NCBI RefSeq assembly: GCF_900108085.1
Contig: NZ_FNVR01000002.1
Coordinates: 1 to 64,000, forward strand
Direction of reading: 5' to 3'
Length of the DNA: 64,000 nt
DNA from: Algoriphagus boritolerans DSM 17298 = JCM 18970
GTDB lineage: Bacteria > Bacteroidota > Bacteroidia > Cytophagales > Cyclobacteriaceae
Of this stretch, positions 19,471-28,159 are shown one piece after another. Every line of letters begins with the position of its first letter. Within the stretch, counting starts at the first letter, position 1. Below the pieces are notes generated by a model, which worked only from the letters and a program-made list of their open reading frames with translations, did not search any database and was not told the DNA's origin. Position numbers and translations under genes: made by a program.

Positions 19471-19723
19471 AAATTTATGCTACACTAACTGGCTCCGCTT
19501 TTGGTCCTAACCCGTGTTGGAGATGCAGAATTTGATTTTCCGGGAACAACTGATTCAAATATTGTACTCAGATATTCCAAAATAGTACATATTTCTTTTT
19601 GCTAAAAGTGATTTTTTGGCCCTAGGAGCTCATTTTTTAGACAAATGGTTTGCTGGACGATTTTGGACTTTTAATGCCAAATCTGATAAGGTACCTGATT
19701 TGAACTATGGGTAATATTCGAGC
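19471..19723. other. Upstream region of the GH88-SusC-SusD operon
   Basis: No gene is seen. The promoter and the HTCS binding site of the operon should lie here, but no clear TAnnTTTG element or repeat operator could be picked out. Confidence 0.3.
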
Positions 19724-20959
19724 ATGGAATCCCAGCTAAAAAATAATTCACGTTCCAGCTTTAAAGTCATTTCCTTGACGCTACTGATACTTATTGTAGC
19801 GGGGGCTTGGTTTGAGTTCAGTGTTCGTGCTCAGGTATCTAAAGAAGATGTCGTCGAGCATGCTGCAAGTCAATACATGCTGCTTACCAGTAGGGCCAAG
19901 GAGGATTTGGAAATCCCCAGGTCTGTGAAAAACGGAACCATCAGACCGATAAATAAGGACTTTGACTGGACCGCAGGATTTTTCCCGGGGAGCCTGTGGT
20001 ATTTATATGAATTGACAGGGGACGATAATTGGGCATTTCATGCCAGGTATTTCCAGGGCCAGATCGCACACATGAGGTTTTTTCCCGGTTCACACGATCT
20101 GGGACACATTTTCAATAATTCTTATGGGCATGCCTACAGGCTGGAAAATAAGCCTGAAGATTTAGAGATTCTTTTGGATGCTGGAAATACCCTGATAAAG
20201 CGATTTAATCCTACTGTCAAAGCTATTCAATCTTGGGATACGGATAAAGGCTGGCAGAGTCAGAGGGGATGGTCATTTCCAGTGAGTATTGACAACATGA
20301 TGACTCTTGAATTGCTTTTCCGGCTTTCAGAATGGACAGGTGATCCAAAGTATGCGGATGTCGCGGTTGCCCATGCTAATACCACCATGAAAAATTTTTT
20401 CAGAAATGATTATAGCTCCTATCATGTTGTTGACTTTGACGTGAATTCAGGCAACCCACTCTCATTTGAGACAGCTCAAGGGTACTCGGATGATTCCAGT
20501 TGGTCAAGAGGTCAGGCATGGGGACTTTACGGTTTTACTACGGTTTATAACTATACTAAGGATAAAAAGTATCTTGAGTTTGCGGAAAATATAGCTTCCT
20601 ATTACCTCAACCACACACACCTTCCCCAAGATAAAATCCCTCATTGGGACTTGAGTATATCCCCTTCCGTGGAAGTTCCAAAAGATGCATCTGCTGCCTC
20701 AATCGTCGCTTCGGCGCTCCTCCAGCTTGACCATTTTTCAACGATAGACTACCAGGAGAAGGCAGAGGAGATTCTAAAGAGCCTTAGTTCAGAAAAATAC
20801 CTTGCCAAAATGGGGGATAACTATGCCTTCCTGATCAAACATGGTACAGGGAGTATTCCGCACAATGAAGAGATCGATGTTCCTCTAATTTATTCAGACT
20901 ACTATTTCCTGGAAGCAATCTATAGACTTAAAAATTCTAAAAACAACCTAAACAATTAA
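19724..20959 (+). CDS. GH88 unsaturated glucuronyl/galacturonyl hydrolase
   Basis: A protein of 411 residues with an N-terminal hydrophobic export segment (VISLTLLILIVAGAWFEF). The mature part is an alpha6/alpha6 barrel typical of GH88: DWTAGFFPGSLWYLYE, HDLGHIF, then SIDNMMTLELLF near residue 188 (the aspartate matches the catalytic residue of family members), DDSSWSRGQAWGLYGF (~263) and DASAASIVASALL. The enzyme family removes the unsaturated uronic acid left at the non-reducing end by polysaccharide lyases, by hydrating the double bond. It is first in an operon with susC (17 bases away) and susD. No lyase gene is in the window, so the polymer is unknown. Confidence 0.92.
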   Translation: MESQLKNNSRSSFKVISLTLLILIVAGAWFEFSVRAQVSKEDVVEHAASQYMLLTSRAKEDLEIPRSVKNGTIRPINKDFDWTAGFFPGSLWYLYELTGDDNWAFHARYFQGQIAHMRFFPGSHDLGHIFNNSYGHAYRLENKPEDLEILLDAGNTLIKRFNPTVKAIQSWDTDKGWQSQRGWSFPVSIDNMMTLELLFRLSEWTGDPKYADVAVAHANTTMKNFFRNDYSSYHVVDFDVNSGNPLSFETAQGYSDDSSWSRGQAWGLYGFTTVYNYTKDKKYLEFAENIASYYLNHTHLPQDKIPHWDLSISPSVEVPKDASAASIVASALLQLDHFSTIDYQEKAEEILKSLSSEKYLAKMGDNYAFLIKHGTGSIPHNEEIDVPLIYSDYYFLEAIYRLKNSKNNLNN

Positions 20960-20976
20960 CAATAAATAAACCAAAA

Positions 20977-23900
20977 ATGATGAAACAGTACTTAAAATTT
21001 CTATCTCGGATAGGCCTCCTACTTTTGCTGGGGGTATTTTATCAAAGTGATCTGATTGCTCAGACAAGAATTACGGTACAGGGGATTGTCCGTGATGGCA
21101 AAGCAGCTGAAGGTATGCCCGGTGTCAATGTGATTGAAAAAGGTACGAGCAATGGTGTGATTACAGGTATGGACGGTAGCTTTGCCCTAACTGTAAGTTC
21201 TGAGAATTCCACATTGATATTCAGTTTTATTGGCTACAATAAAAGAGAAATTCTTGTCGGAAACCAAACTCAAATTGAGGTCAGCCTCGAAGAAGAAACG
21301 TCGGAGTTGGGAGAGGTGGTCGTGGTCGGTTATGGAGTACAACAAAAAGCCAATCTTACCGGTGCAGTTTCCACGGTAGGAAAGGAATTGCTGGAAAACA
21401 GGCCAGTAGCCAGTGTAGCCAATGCCTTACAAGGAACTACACCCGGTCTGAACGTGACCCGAGGTACAGGCCAGCCTGGTTCTGAGGGGATCAATATTCA
21501 AATCAGAGGAGCTACCTCTGCCAATGGCAACGTCGAGCCTTTGTTGATGGTGGATGGGGTCCCTGCTCCATTATTCACCCTGCAGACCATCAACCCAAAT
21601 GATATTGAATCGGTAACGGTACTTAAAGATGCGGCAGCGGCTGCTATCTATGGAGCACAGGCATCTGGAGGAGTCATTCTGGTTACAACCAAAGCTGGAA
21701 AAGACGGTAAAACTGTTTTTGAATATTCCAATCTGATCGGGACACAATGGGCATTAAATGTTCCTCAGCGTATGTCTTTATTGGAGGAAGCAGAATTTGC
21801 AAACTTAGCTCGGGCCAACCGAGGTCTTGGACCTGAATACAATGAAGGAGCCCTTCAAAACATTCGTGACGGTATTGAATTCGTGGAGGATCCTACCAAC
21901 CCAAACAGATGGATTACCTTTAACCAACAGAGTATCCGAAATCAGATATTGAGAAATAATTCCCCTATGCAAACTCATAATTTCAGTGCAAGGGGTGGAA
22001 ATGAAAAGACAAGCTTCTTGGTTTCATTAGGATATTATGAAAAGGCAGGAGTATTCAAAGTAGGCCCTGACAAGTTTGACAGATACAATGTCAGAGTTAA
22101 TCTTGGGACACAGCTTACCAAACATATTCGTCTGGATTCAAGAATTGCTTATTCCAGTCACAATACAAAAGCGCCATCTGCAGAAGTAAGTGGGTATGGG
22201 CTACTGACACAGGTATATCAAGCCAGGACTAGATTCCCGATATTTATGCCTGACGGAAGACTTTTTGGCGGAGCCGGAACATCCGGAAATAATACCTATG
22301 CTACCTTGACTCAAGGAGGCTATGAAAATACCGGGAGGGATGATTTTGATGGTGTTTTTACTGCAACGGCAAAGGATTTTGTGAAAGGGCTTCAGGTAAG
22401 GGCAATATACGGGCAGCAATACCGAGTCACAGCAAGTAACCGCTTTGCCCGAACAGTCAATCTTTGGAATAAAGGCGGAGATGTTCCTGCATTTATCCTC
22501 AATAATCCCAATGTGTATGAGGTAACCAATCAATCGCTGCTGAATACCAGTTTCCAGTTTTTGGTTGACTATAATCTTGAAATCAATTCCAAAAATATAG
22601 TCACAATACTTGGGGGATATCAGTATGAGGACTACAGGTTTACCTCACAGTTTTCTCAGGCAAGAAACCTTATCAGTAATGATACCCCATCCCTAAACCT
22701 AGGTGATGAAAATTCCAGAATTACCAATGAGACCATTAATACTTATGCCAATCAATCCTTTTTTGCAAGATTAAATTACAGTTATGATGGGAAATATCTT
22801 CTGGAAGCTACGGTAAGAAGTGATGAAAGTTCAAGGCTGGCTCCGGGAATGAGAAAGCAAACGTTCCCTTCTGCATCCATAGGTTGGAATGTTCACAGAG
22901 AAGGGTTCCTACAAAATAACTTAGGCTTTCTTTCGGAATTAAAGTTGAGAGCTTCTTGGGGTAAATTGGGCAGTGCGTTAGGAATTGGGCTGTATGATTA
23001 CCTGGGCTTACTGTCCAGAGGATCAAATCTTATCTTGGGAGGTCCGGAGCAAAGAGCTACTTACTTTTGGCAAAATGTGGTACCATCCAGTACCCTGTCA
23101 TGGGAAAATATCGAAACATCAAACTTTGGTACTGACCTAGGCTTTTTTGATAATAAGCTCCAAGCAACCTTTGATTACTACATCAAGCACAATAGAAATA
23201 TGCTTACCCCGCTGCAGTTGCCTGGTACTTTTGGTGTCGGTACACCAAGGGTGAATGAAGGAGTTCTGAAGTCTTGGGGTTGGGAACTAGAATTAAAGTA
23301 TAGAAATAAAATCGGGAATAATTTCAACTATAATGTAGGACTAAACCTTTCTGATAACCAAAACAAGTTGATGGAGTTTGCCGGAAGAAATGTCATCGGG
23401 CTAGGCTTTCAAAATATTGTAGAAGGTTATCCGCTCGGAACAATATGGGGTTATAAGACAGCGCCGGGGTATTTCAATACGATCGAAGATGTTCAGAATT
23501 CACCTTTCCAAGACAATAATACAGGAGTAGGAGATCTCAAATATGTCAATCAAAACGGCGACGATAGAATCACGCCTGGCCGTGGTACAACTGAAGACCC
23601 GGGTGATTTAGTATTTCTGGGTACCAATCAGGAGAGACTACTGTTTGGTATTAACCTTTCTGCCAATTTTAAGAACCTTGATTTTGCCGTGTTTTTACAA
23701 GGTGTGGGTAAAAAAAGCTTCCTTCCGCAAAGAGATATGCTTGCTCCAATGATGCAGGCTTGGTTTATGCCGATGGCACACCACAGAGATTTTTATACTT
23801 CTGAAAATCCCAATGCAGCTTTTCCAAGACCATTTTTGAATGGTTTCCACAATTACCTTCCTTCGGACCGCTGGGTTCTTGATGGCAGTTACATCAGACT

Positions 23901-24114
23901 GAAAAATATTCAGCTTGGCTATTCGTTTTCGACCGAACTGTTGAAAAAAGCTAAAATCAGTCGTGCGAGAGTATATGTATCAGGGGAAGATATATGGACC
24001 AAGTCAAATATGGGACCATTCAATGGTGTCTTTAACCCTGAAAACAATGTCGGAGTAAGAGCAGATTATCCCTTCTTTGGCACCATTTCAGGAGGTATAA
24101 ATCTGACCTTTTAA
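20977..24114 (+). CDS. SusC/RagA family TonB-linked outer-membrane protein
   Basis: A protein of 1045 residues with signal peptide MMKQYLKFLSRIGLLLLLGVFYQSDLIAQ split by its charged head and hydrophobic core. A carboxypeptidase-like domain (~32-110) leads into the SusC signature LGEVVVVGYGVQQKANLTGAV (read around residues 111-132). The plug follows with TPGLNVTRGTGQPG, IQIRGATSANG and SVTVLKDAAAAAIYGAQASGG, then a 22-strand type barrel ending GTISGGINLTF. With SusD it forms the lid-and-barrel importer for oligosaccharides, energised by TonB. It sits between GH88 and susD. Confidence 0.96.
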   Translation: MMKQYLKFLSRIGLLLLLGVFYQSDLIAQTRITVQGIVRDGKAAEGMPGVNVIEKGTSNGVITGMDGSFALTVSSENSTLIFSFIGYNKREILVGNQTQIEVSLEEETSELGEVVVVGYGVQQKANLTGAVSTVGKELLENRPVASVANALQGTTPGLNVTRGTGQPGSEGINIQIRGATSANGNVEPLLMVDGVPAPLFTLQTINPNDIESVTVLKDAAAAAIYGAQASGGVILVTTKAGKDGKTVFEYSNLIGTQWALNVPQRMSLLEEAEFANLARANRGLGPEYNEGALQNIRDGIEFVEDPTNPNRWITFNQQSIRNQILRNNSPMQTHNFSARGGNEKTSFLVSLGYYEKAGVFKVGPDKFDRYNVRVNLGTQLTKHIRLDSRIAYSSHNTKAPSAEVSGYGLLTQVYQARTRFPIFMPDGRLFGGAGTSGNNTYATLTQGGYENTGRDDFDGVFTATAKDFVKGLQVRAIYGQQYRVTASNRFARTVNLWNKGGDVPAFILNNPNVYEVTNQSLLNTSFQFLVDYNLEINSKNIVTILGGYQYEDYRFTSQFSQARNLISNDTPSLNLGDENSRITNETINTYANQSFFARLNYSYDGKYLLEATVRSDESSRLAPGMRKQTFPSASIGWNVHREGFLQNNLGFLSELKLRASWGKLGSALGIGLYDYLGLLSRGSNLILGGPEQRATYFWQNVVPSSTLSWENIETSNFGTDLGFFDNKLQATFDYYIKHNRNMLTPLQLPGTFGVGTPRVNEGVLKSWGWELELKYRNKIGNNFNYNVGLNLSDNQNKLMEFAGRNVIGLGFQNIVEGYPLGTIWGYKTAPGYFNTIEDVQNSPFQDNNTGVGDLKYVNQNGDDRITPGRGTTEDPGDLVFLGTNQERLLFGINLSANFKNLDFAVFLQGVGKKSFLPQRDMLAPMMQAWFMPMAHHRDFYTSENPNAAFPRPFLNGFHNYLPSDRWVLDGSYIRLKNIQLGYSFSTELLKKAKISRARVYVSGEDIWTKSNMGPFNGVFNPENNVGVRADYPFFGTISGGINLTF

Positions 24115-24138
24115 TTAAACTATTAAATGAATCAAATC

Positions 24139-24199
24139 ATGAAATCGAGCATGACGAAGATCGTCACACACTGGGATGATTATAAACCATGCGAGATTC
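24139..24199 (+). promoter_or_regulatory. Two-part leader motif, copy 3
   Basis: ATGAAATCGAGCATGA starts at 24139 and TGCGAGATTCC at 24190, 51 bases apart, almost the same spacing as copy 1 (50). It lies between the susC stop and the lipoprotein start of susD. Confidence 0.5.
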
Positions 24200-24231
24200 C
24201 ATCTGACCTTTCAAAAACAAATTATAAACAG

Positions 24232-25854
24232 ATGAAAATAAAATATAAAATCCTATCCATGGTCTTTGTTTCCACCATTGGGTTTAATGCCTGTGACGTG
24301 GTAAGACTACCTGAAACCGAGATCACAGATCAAACTTATTGGAGGAGTGAAAACGATCTCAAAATGGCCGCCAATTATTTGTACACATTTTTGCCCGGCT
24401 TACCTGTCACCTCGGATATTTGGTCTGATGATGCATTTGCAATAGGACCAAACCCAATCAGTGATGGAACCAGACTTGCTCCGGCAACTGACGAAAGTTA
24501 TAATACGCCATATCTTCTGATCAGGGCAGCCAATAATATTATCGAAAAAGCGCCCAACGCACTTGAAACAGGTGTGAATCAGTCAATAGTTGACAATTAT
24601 TTAGCTGAGGCAAGATTCTTCAGAGCATGGGCCTATTTTGAACTGGTTAAGCGCTATGGCGATGTGCCTTTGATCCTCACTACCCTTGCCGAAAAAGATG
24701 AAAAACTCTTTGCCCCGGCAGATTCAAGAGAAAATGTAGTAAATGTGATTTACGAGGATCTTGATTTTGCCATCGCTAATTTAAGAACTCCCTCCATGCT
24801 TGGAGCAGCCGGATACGGTAGAATTGCTAATACCACCGCTATGGCGTTTAAATCAAGAGTGGCTTTGTTTGAAGGTACATTTTCGAAGTATCATAAAATA
24901 GGAGATGCTAATCGTCACTTGAACATAGCGCTTGCAGCAGCAAAGGCATGTATGGATTCGGGAGAGCATGATCTTTTCAATTCGTACTTCAACTTGTTTC
25001 AGTATGCCGGTGAAGGGCGTGCAAACAGAGAAAATATCCTGGTGAAACAGTATGGTCTTTCTCTTACAGAAAGTGTCCTATTCCACAATGTGCAGCGGCT
25101 ATTGGAAACAGGGGTGGCTAATCCCACCAAAGCACTGGTCGATTCTTATTTGATGCAAGATGGACTTCCCATAGAAAAGTCTCCTCTGTATAAAAAACCC
25201 ACAACCATACTGGAAGATTTTAACGATAGGGACCTCAGAATGTCCGCTACCTTGTTTAAAAAAGGTGACCCCTACATCGGCACACTGCCGACCTTCAATG
25301 TGCCTAATCTTTCGTTTCAAAGGACAGGCTATGCCAACCGTAGGTATGCCAACGTTACAGATTGGCAAAACTCCAGGTCATTCATGGATTATACCCTTAT
25401 CAGGTATGCAGAAGTTCTGCTGAACTATGCTGAGGCAAAGTTTGAGCTAGAAGGCACAATTTCAGATCAGGAACTGGATATTACCATCAACAGATTGAGG
25501 ACTAGGGGAGGAGTAACACCCCTCACTCGTGCTTTTGCCGCACAGCATGACCTTGATCTTTTGCAAGAAATCAGAAGGGAGAGAAGAGTGGAATTGGCGA
25601 TGGAAGGCTTCAGATATTGGGATCTGATCAGATGGAAAATAGCAGAGATTGAACTGCCTAAAGATGTTTTGGGAAATTTTTATTTCCGTGATGAGTTCGG
25701 TTCTGCGGTTACACCTGATATCAATCAAGACAACTATATAGTTCTTCAGAGAGCGGCCAACAGAAGATTTGATCCGGACAAAGATTATTTGTGGCCATTG
25801 CCTATCAATGAACTTGGTCTTAATCCAAGCTTGAATCAAAATCCAAACTGGTAA
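24232..25854 (+). CDS. SusD/RagB family nutrient-binding outer-membrane lipoprotein
   Basis: A protein of 540 residues. The start at 24232 yields a lipoprotein signal MKIKYKILSMVFVSTIGFNAC with the lipidated cysteine at residue 21; the frame is open upstream to 24127, but that part is the leader motif. Family traits are ETEITDQTYWRSENDLKMAANYLY, the TPR-like helices with YLAEARFFRAWAYFELVKRYGDVPL (read around residues 125-150), and the C-terminal RRERRVELAMEGFRYWDLIRW and FDPDKDYLWPLPINELGLNP. SusD binds glycans at the cell surface and closes over SusC. It ends the operon. Confidence 0.95.
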   Translation: MKIKYKILSMVFVSTIGFNACDVVRLPETEITDQTYWRSENDLKMAANYLYTFLPGLPVTSDIWSDDAFAIGPNPISDGTRLAPATDESYNTPYLLIRAANNIIEKAPNALETGVNQSIVDNYLAEARFFRAWAYFELVKRYGDVPLILTTLAEKDEKLFAPADSRENVVNVIYEDLDFAIANLRTPSMLGAAGYGRIANTTAMAFKSRVALFEGTFSKYHKIGDANRHLNIALAAAKACMDSGEHDLFNSYFNLFQYAGEGRANRENILVKQYGLSLTESVLFHNVQRLLETGVANPTKALVDSYLMQDGLPIEKSPLYKKPTTILEDFNDRDLRMSATLFKKGDPYIGTLPTFNVPNLSFQRTGYANRRYANVTDWQNSRSFMDYTLIRYAEVLLNYAEAKFELEGTISDQELDITINRLRTRGGVTPLTRAFAAQHDLDLLQEIRRERRVELAMEGFRYWDLIRWKIAEIELPKDVLGNFYFRDEFGSAVTPDINQDNYIVLQRAANRRFDPDKDYLWPLPINELGLNPSLNQNPNW

Positions 25855-25864
25855 ATTTTAAAGT

Positions 25865-25916
25865 CTCCACTCCTGACGATGATAAATCGGATGAGGAGTG
25901 GGGGCTTATTTTTTTG
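25865..25916 (+). terminator. Terminator after susD
   Basis: CCACTCCT (25867) pairs with AGGAGTGG (25894); GGGCTTATTTTTTTG follows. Confidence 0.75.
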
Positions 25917-26269
25917 AATTTTTTCAGGTTTGAGGAGCGATTTTAGGATGTATATCCCTAAGTCATCTTGGTCCAAGCCAACTAAGCCTAGAAAGGTTTG
26001 GTTGGCAAGAGATGCAATGGAAAGGGACCTTACTTGTTGGAAAGTAAAATAGTAGGGCTAAATACAGCCTTTGGCAATTTTTCACCCTAAATAAAAAGGG
26101 AATTAAACCAGATTACAGCTATTGAGTCAACGTGTGACAATAGTATCCCCCTTTTTTTCCTTTGATAGTAAAGATTTGCCTTCAGTATCTTTTCTATAAT
26201 TCCCCCCGATTTAATGCTGTATTTTTAGTGTTCGGTAAACTTTTATCCTTTTTGGCAGTCTAAACTCTT
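25917..26269. other. Intergenic gap with one hairpin
   Basis: No gene is seen. GCCAAC at 25977 and GTTGGC at 26001 form a stem, strengthened by a flanking CCAAG / TTGG pairing, without a T tract. Nothing else is recognised. Confidence 0.35.
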
Positions 26270-27052
26270 ATGTTGTATTACAAGAAATTTGTACATCCGC
26301 AGAGTAGCGAATGGGTGGTCTTCATCCATGGCGCAGGGGGATCTTCTGCGGTTTGGTACAAGCAGCTGAAGGATTTCAAAAAAGAGTTTAACCTCTTACT
26401 CATTGACCTAAGGGGCCATGGTAAATCCGCAGACCTTCCCCAGGCTGTTTGGAATGATGAATATACTTTTGAAGCTGTCACAGGAGATATTATAGAAGTG
26501 TTGGACTATCTCAACACTCCGCCTGCCCACTTTATGGGAGTTTCCCTGGGGACAATATTGGCTAGACAGCTTGCAGAGTTAGAGCCCCAGCGGGTCAAAT
26601 CGCTGATCATGGCAGGCGCCATCACGAGACTTAATGCTCAGAGTAGAATCCTTGTTTTCTTGGGCAATGCTTTCAAAAGAGTGATCCCCTACATGTGGTT
26701 GTATCGCTTATTCGCCTTTATAATTATGCCCCGCAAGCAGCATGAGGAATCACGAAACCTCTTTGTACGGGAGGCACAAAAGCTTTGTCAAAAAGAATTC
26801 ATCCGCTGGTTTAAGTTGACCAGTGATATAAATCCATTATTGAAATTCTTTAAGGAAAAAGATCTTGGAATCCCTACCCTGTATGTGATGGGAGATCAGG
26901 ATGTGATGTTTCTTGAACCGGTCAAAAATTTAGTAAAAGAACACAAAAACTCCATTTTAAAAGTGCTTGAGAGCTGTGGACACGTAGTCAACGTGGAGAA
27001 GCCTGATCAATTCAATCACTTGTCGGTGGCTTTCATCAAAAACCAACAGTAA
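26270..27052 (+). CDS. Alpha/beta-fold hydrolase
   Basis: A protein of 260 residues with no signal peptide. Visible are the oxyanion loop VVFIHGAGGSSAVW (~16-29), LIDLRGHGKS (~44), the nucleophile elbow FMGVSLGT (serine ~93), the acid in VMGDQDVMF (~205) and the histidine in SCGHVVNVE (~238): a full Ser-Asp-His triad. The substrate cannot be told. It ends 19 bases before the RND adaptor gene, so it may be transcribed with the efflux operon. Confidence 0.85.
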   Translation: MLYYKKFVHPQSSEWVVFIHGAGGSSAVWYKQLKDFKKEFNLLLIDLRGHGKSADLPQAVWNDEYTFEAVTGDIIEVLDYLNTPPAHFMGVSLGTILARQLAELEPQRVKSLIMAGAITRLNAQSRILVFLGNAFKRVIPYMWLYRLFAFIIMPRKQHEESRNLFVREAQKLCQKEFIRWFKLTSDINPLLKFFKEKDLGIPTLYVMGDQDVMFLEPVKNLVKEHKNSILKVLESCGHVVNVEKPDQFNHLSVAFIKNQQ

Positions 27053-27071
27053 TCTTACCTATTTGCCTTAA

Positions 27072-28157
27072 ATGAAAAAACAAACTAAAATTGCTCTGAT
27101 CATCGGGATTATCGTAATCATTGCCATTGCTTTTTTTTACCCCAGACTCAGTAATCAGGGAGGAAATAAGCCTGATTCTGAAGGCCAAGGTGGAGGTCCT
27201 GCCGGTTCAAATCAAGATCTGCCCGTAAACGTAGTCAAACTTCAAAAGGAAACACTTCGAAATCAACTCCAGGTATCGGGAACCATTCTTCCCAATGAAT
27301 CAGTTAATCTGAGATCCGAAATTTCCGGTCTGGTCACCCGGATTGCCTTCAGGGAAGGCCAATACGTCACCAAAGGCACTCCTCTTTTTTACCTGAATGA
27401 TGATGAGCTTCAGGCACAGTATCAGCGGCTTCAGTACACTCAAAAGCTGTTTGAAACTCAGGAAAATCGTCAAAAGCAGCTTTTGGCTCGGGAAGCAATC
27501 AGTCAGGAGGAGTACGACATTGCGCTGAATCAATTCAATACGGCATTGTCCGATATTAAACTTGTAGAAGCCCAGCTATCAAAAACAGTCATCAGAGCTC
27601 CCTTTAATGGAATCTTGGGCCTAAGACTGGTATCCGAAGGATCGGTGATTGGTACCAATGATTTACTGGTGAGTTTGGTAAATATTGATCCTATAAAAAT
27701 TGAATTTTCAATTCCTGAGCGATATGCAAATCAGGTAACTATCGGTTCGCCGGTCTATTTTACTAATGAGGCTTCCACCGAGGAAGTGGAGGGTCAGGTT
27801 TACGCCTTTGAGCCTCAAGTAGATCTGGCTACCCGAACTCTGAAACTTCGCGCTCAAAGTCCGAATAAAGACAGACGGTTTCTGCCGGGGATGTTTGTGA
27901 AAATCCGTTTTATCCTTGAAGTCACCGAAGATGCGCTGTTGGTTCCCGCAGAGTCTGTCATTCCCGAACTTTCAGGCTATAAGGTTTTTGTAGTTGGGGA
28001 AGGGGGCAAAGCTGAAGAACGAATTGTAGAAATTGGAACACGGACAGATACTCAAGTGCAAGTCCTCACAGGCTTGAACGAAGGTGATCTGGTACTCACT
28101 ACAGGTGTAATGCAAGTAAGGCAAGGAATGCCGCTACAACCTACTCAAATCAATTAA
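27072..28157 (+). CDS. RND efflux periplasmic adaptor (membrane fusion protein)
   Basis: A protein of 361 residues: N-terminal membrane helix (IALIIGIIVIIAIAFFYP), then a low-complexity Gly/Gln linker, a lipoyl-like half (VNLRSEISGLVTRIAFREGQYVTKGTPLF, ~75-105), a coiled-coil hairpin (~110-165), the second lipoyl half (VIRAPFNGILGLRLVSEG, ~176) and beta-barrel and proximal domains. It bridges the pump and the outer-membrane channel. The pump gene begins two bases after its stop. In this arrangement the three genes at 27072-32568 form one tripartite system. Confidence 0.93.
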   Translation: MKKQTKIALIIGIIVIIAIAFFYPRLSNQGGNKPDSEGQGGGPAGSNQDLPVNVVKLQKETLRNQLQVSGTILPNESVNLRSEISGLVTRIAFREGQYVTKGTPLFYLNDDELQAQYQRLQYTQKLFETQENRQKQLLAREAISQEEYDIALNQFNTALSDIKLVEAQLSKTVIRAPFNGILGLRLVSEGSVIGTNDLLVSLVNIDPIKIEFSIPERYANQVTIGSPVYFTNEASTEEVEGQVYAFEPQVDLATRTLKLRAQSPNKDRRFLPGMFVKIRFILEVTEDALLVPAESVIPELSGYKVFVVGEGGKAEERIVEIGTRTDTQVQVLTGLNEGDLVLTTGVMQVRQGMPLQPTQIN

Positions 28158-28159
28158 GC

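Noticed and set aside
19350-19535. Small 61-codon plus-strand frame
   Set aside because: It overlaps the IS3 relic, which is read convincingly on the minus strand.
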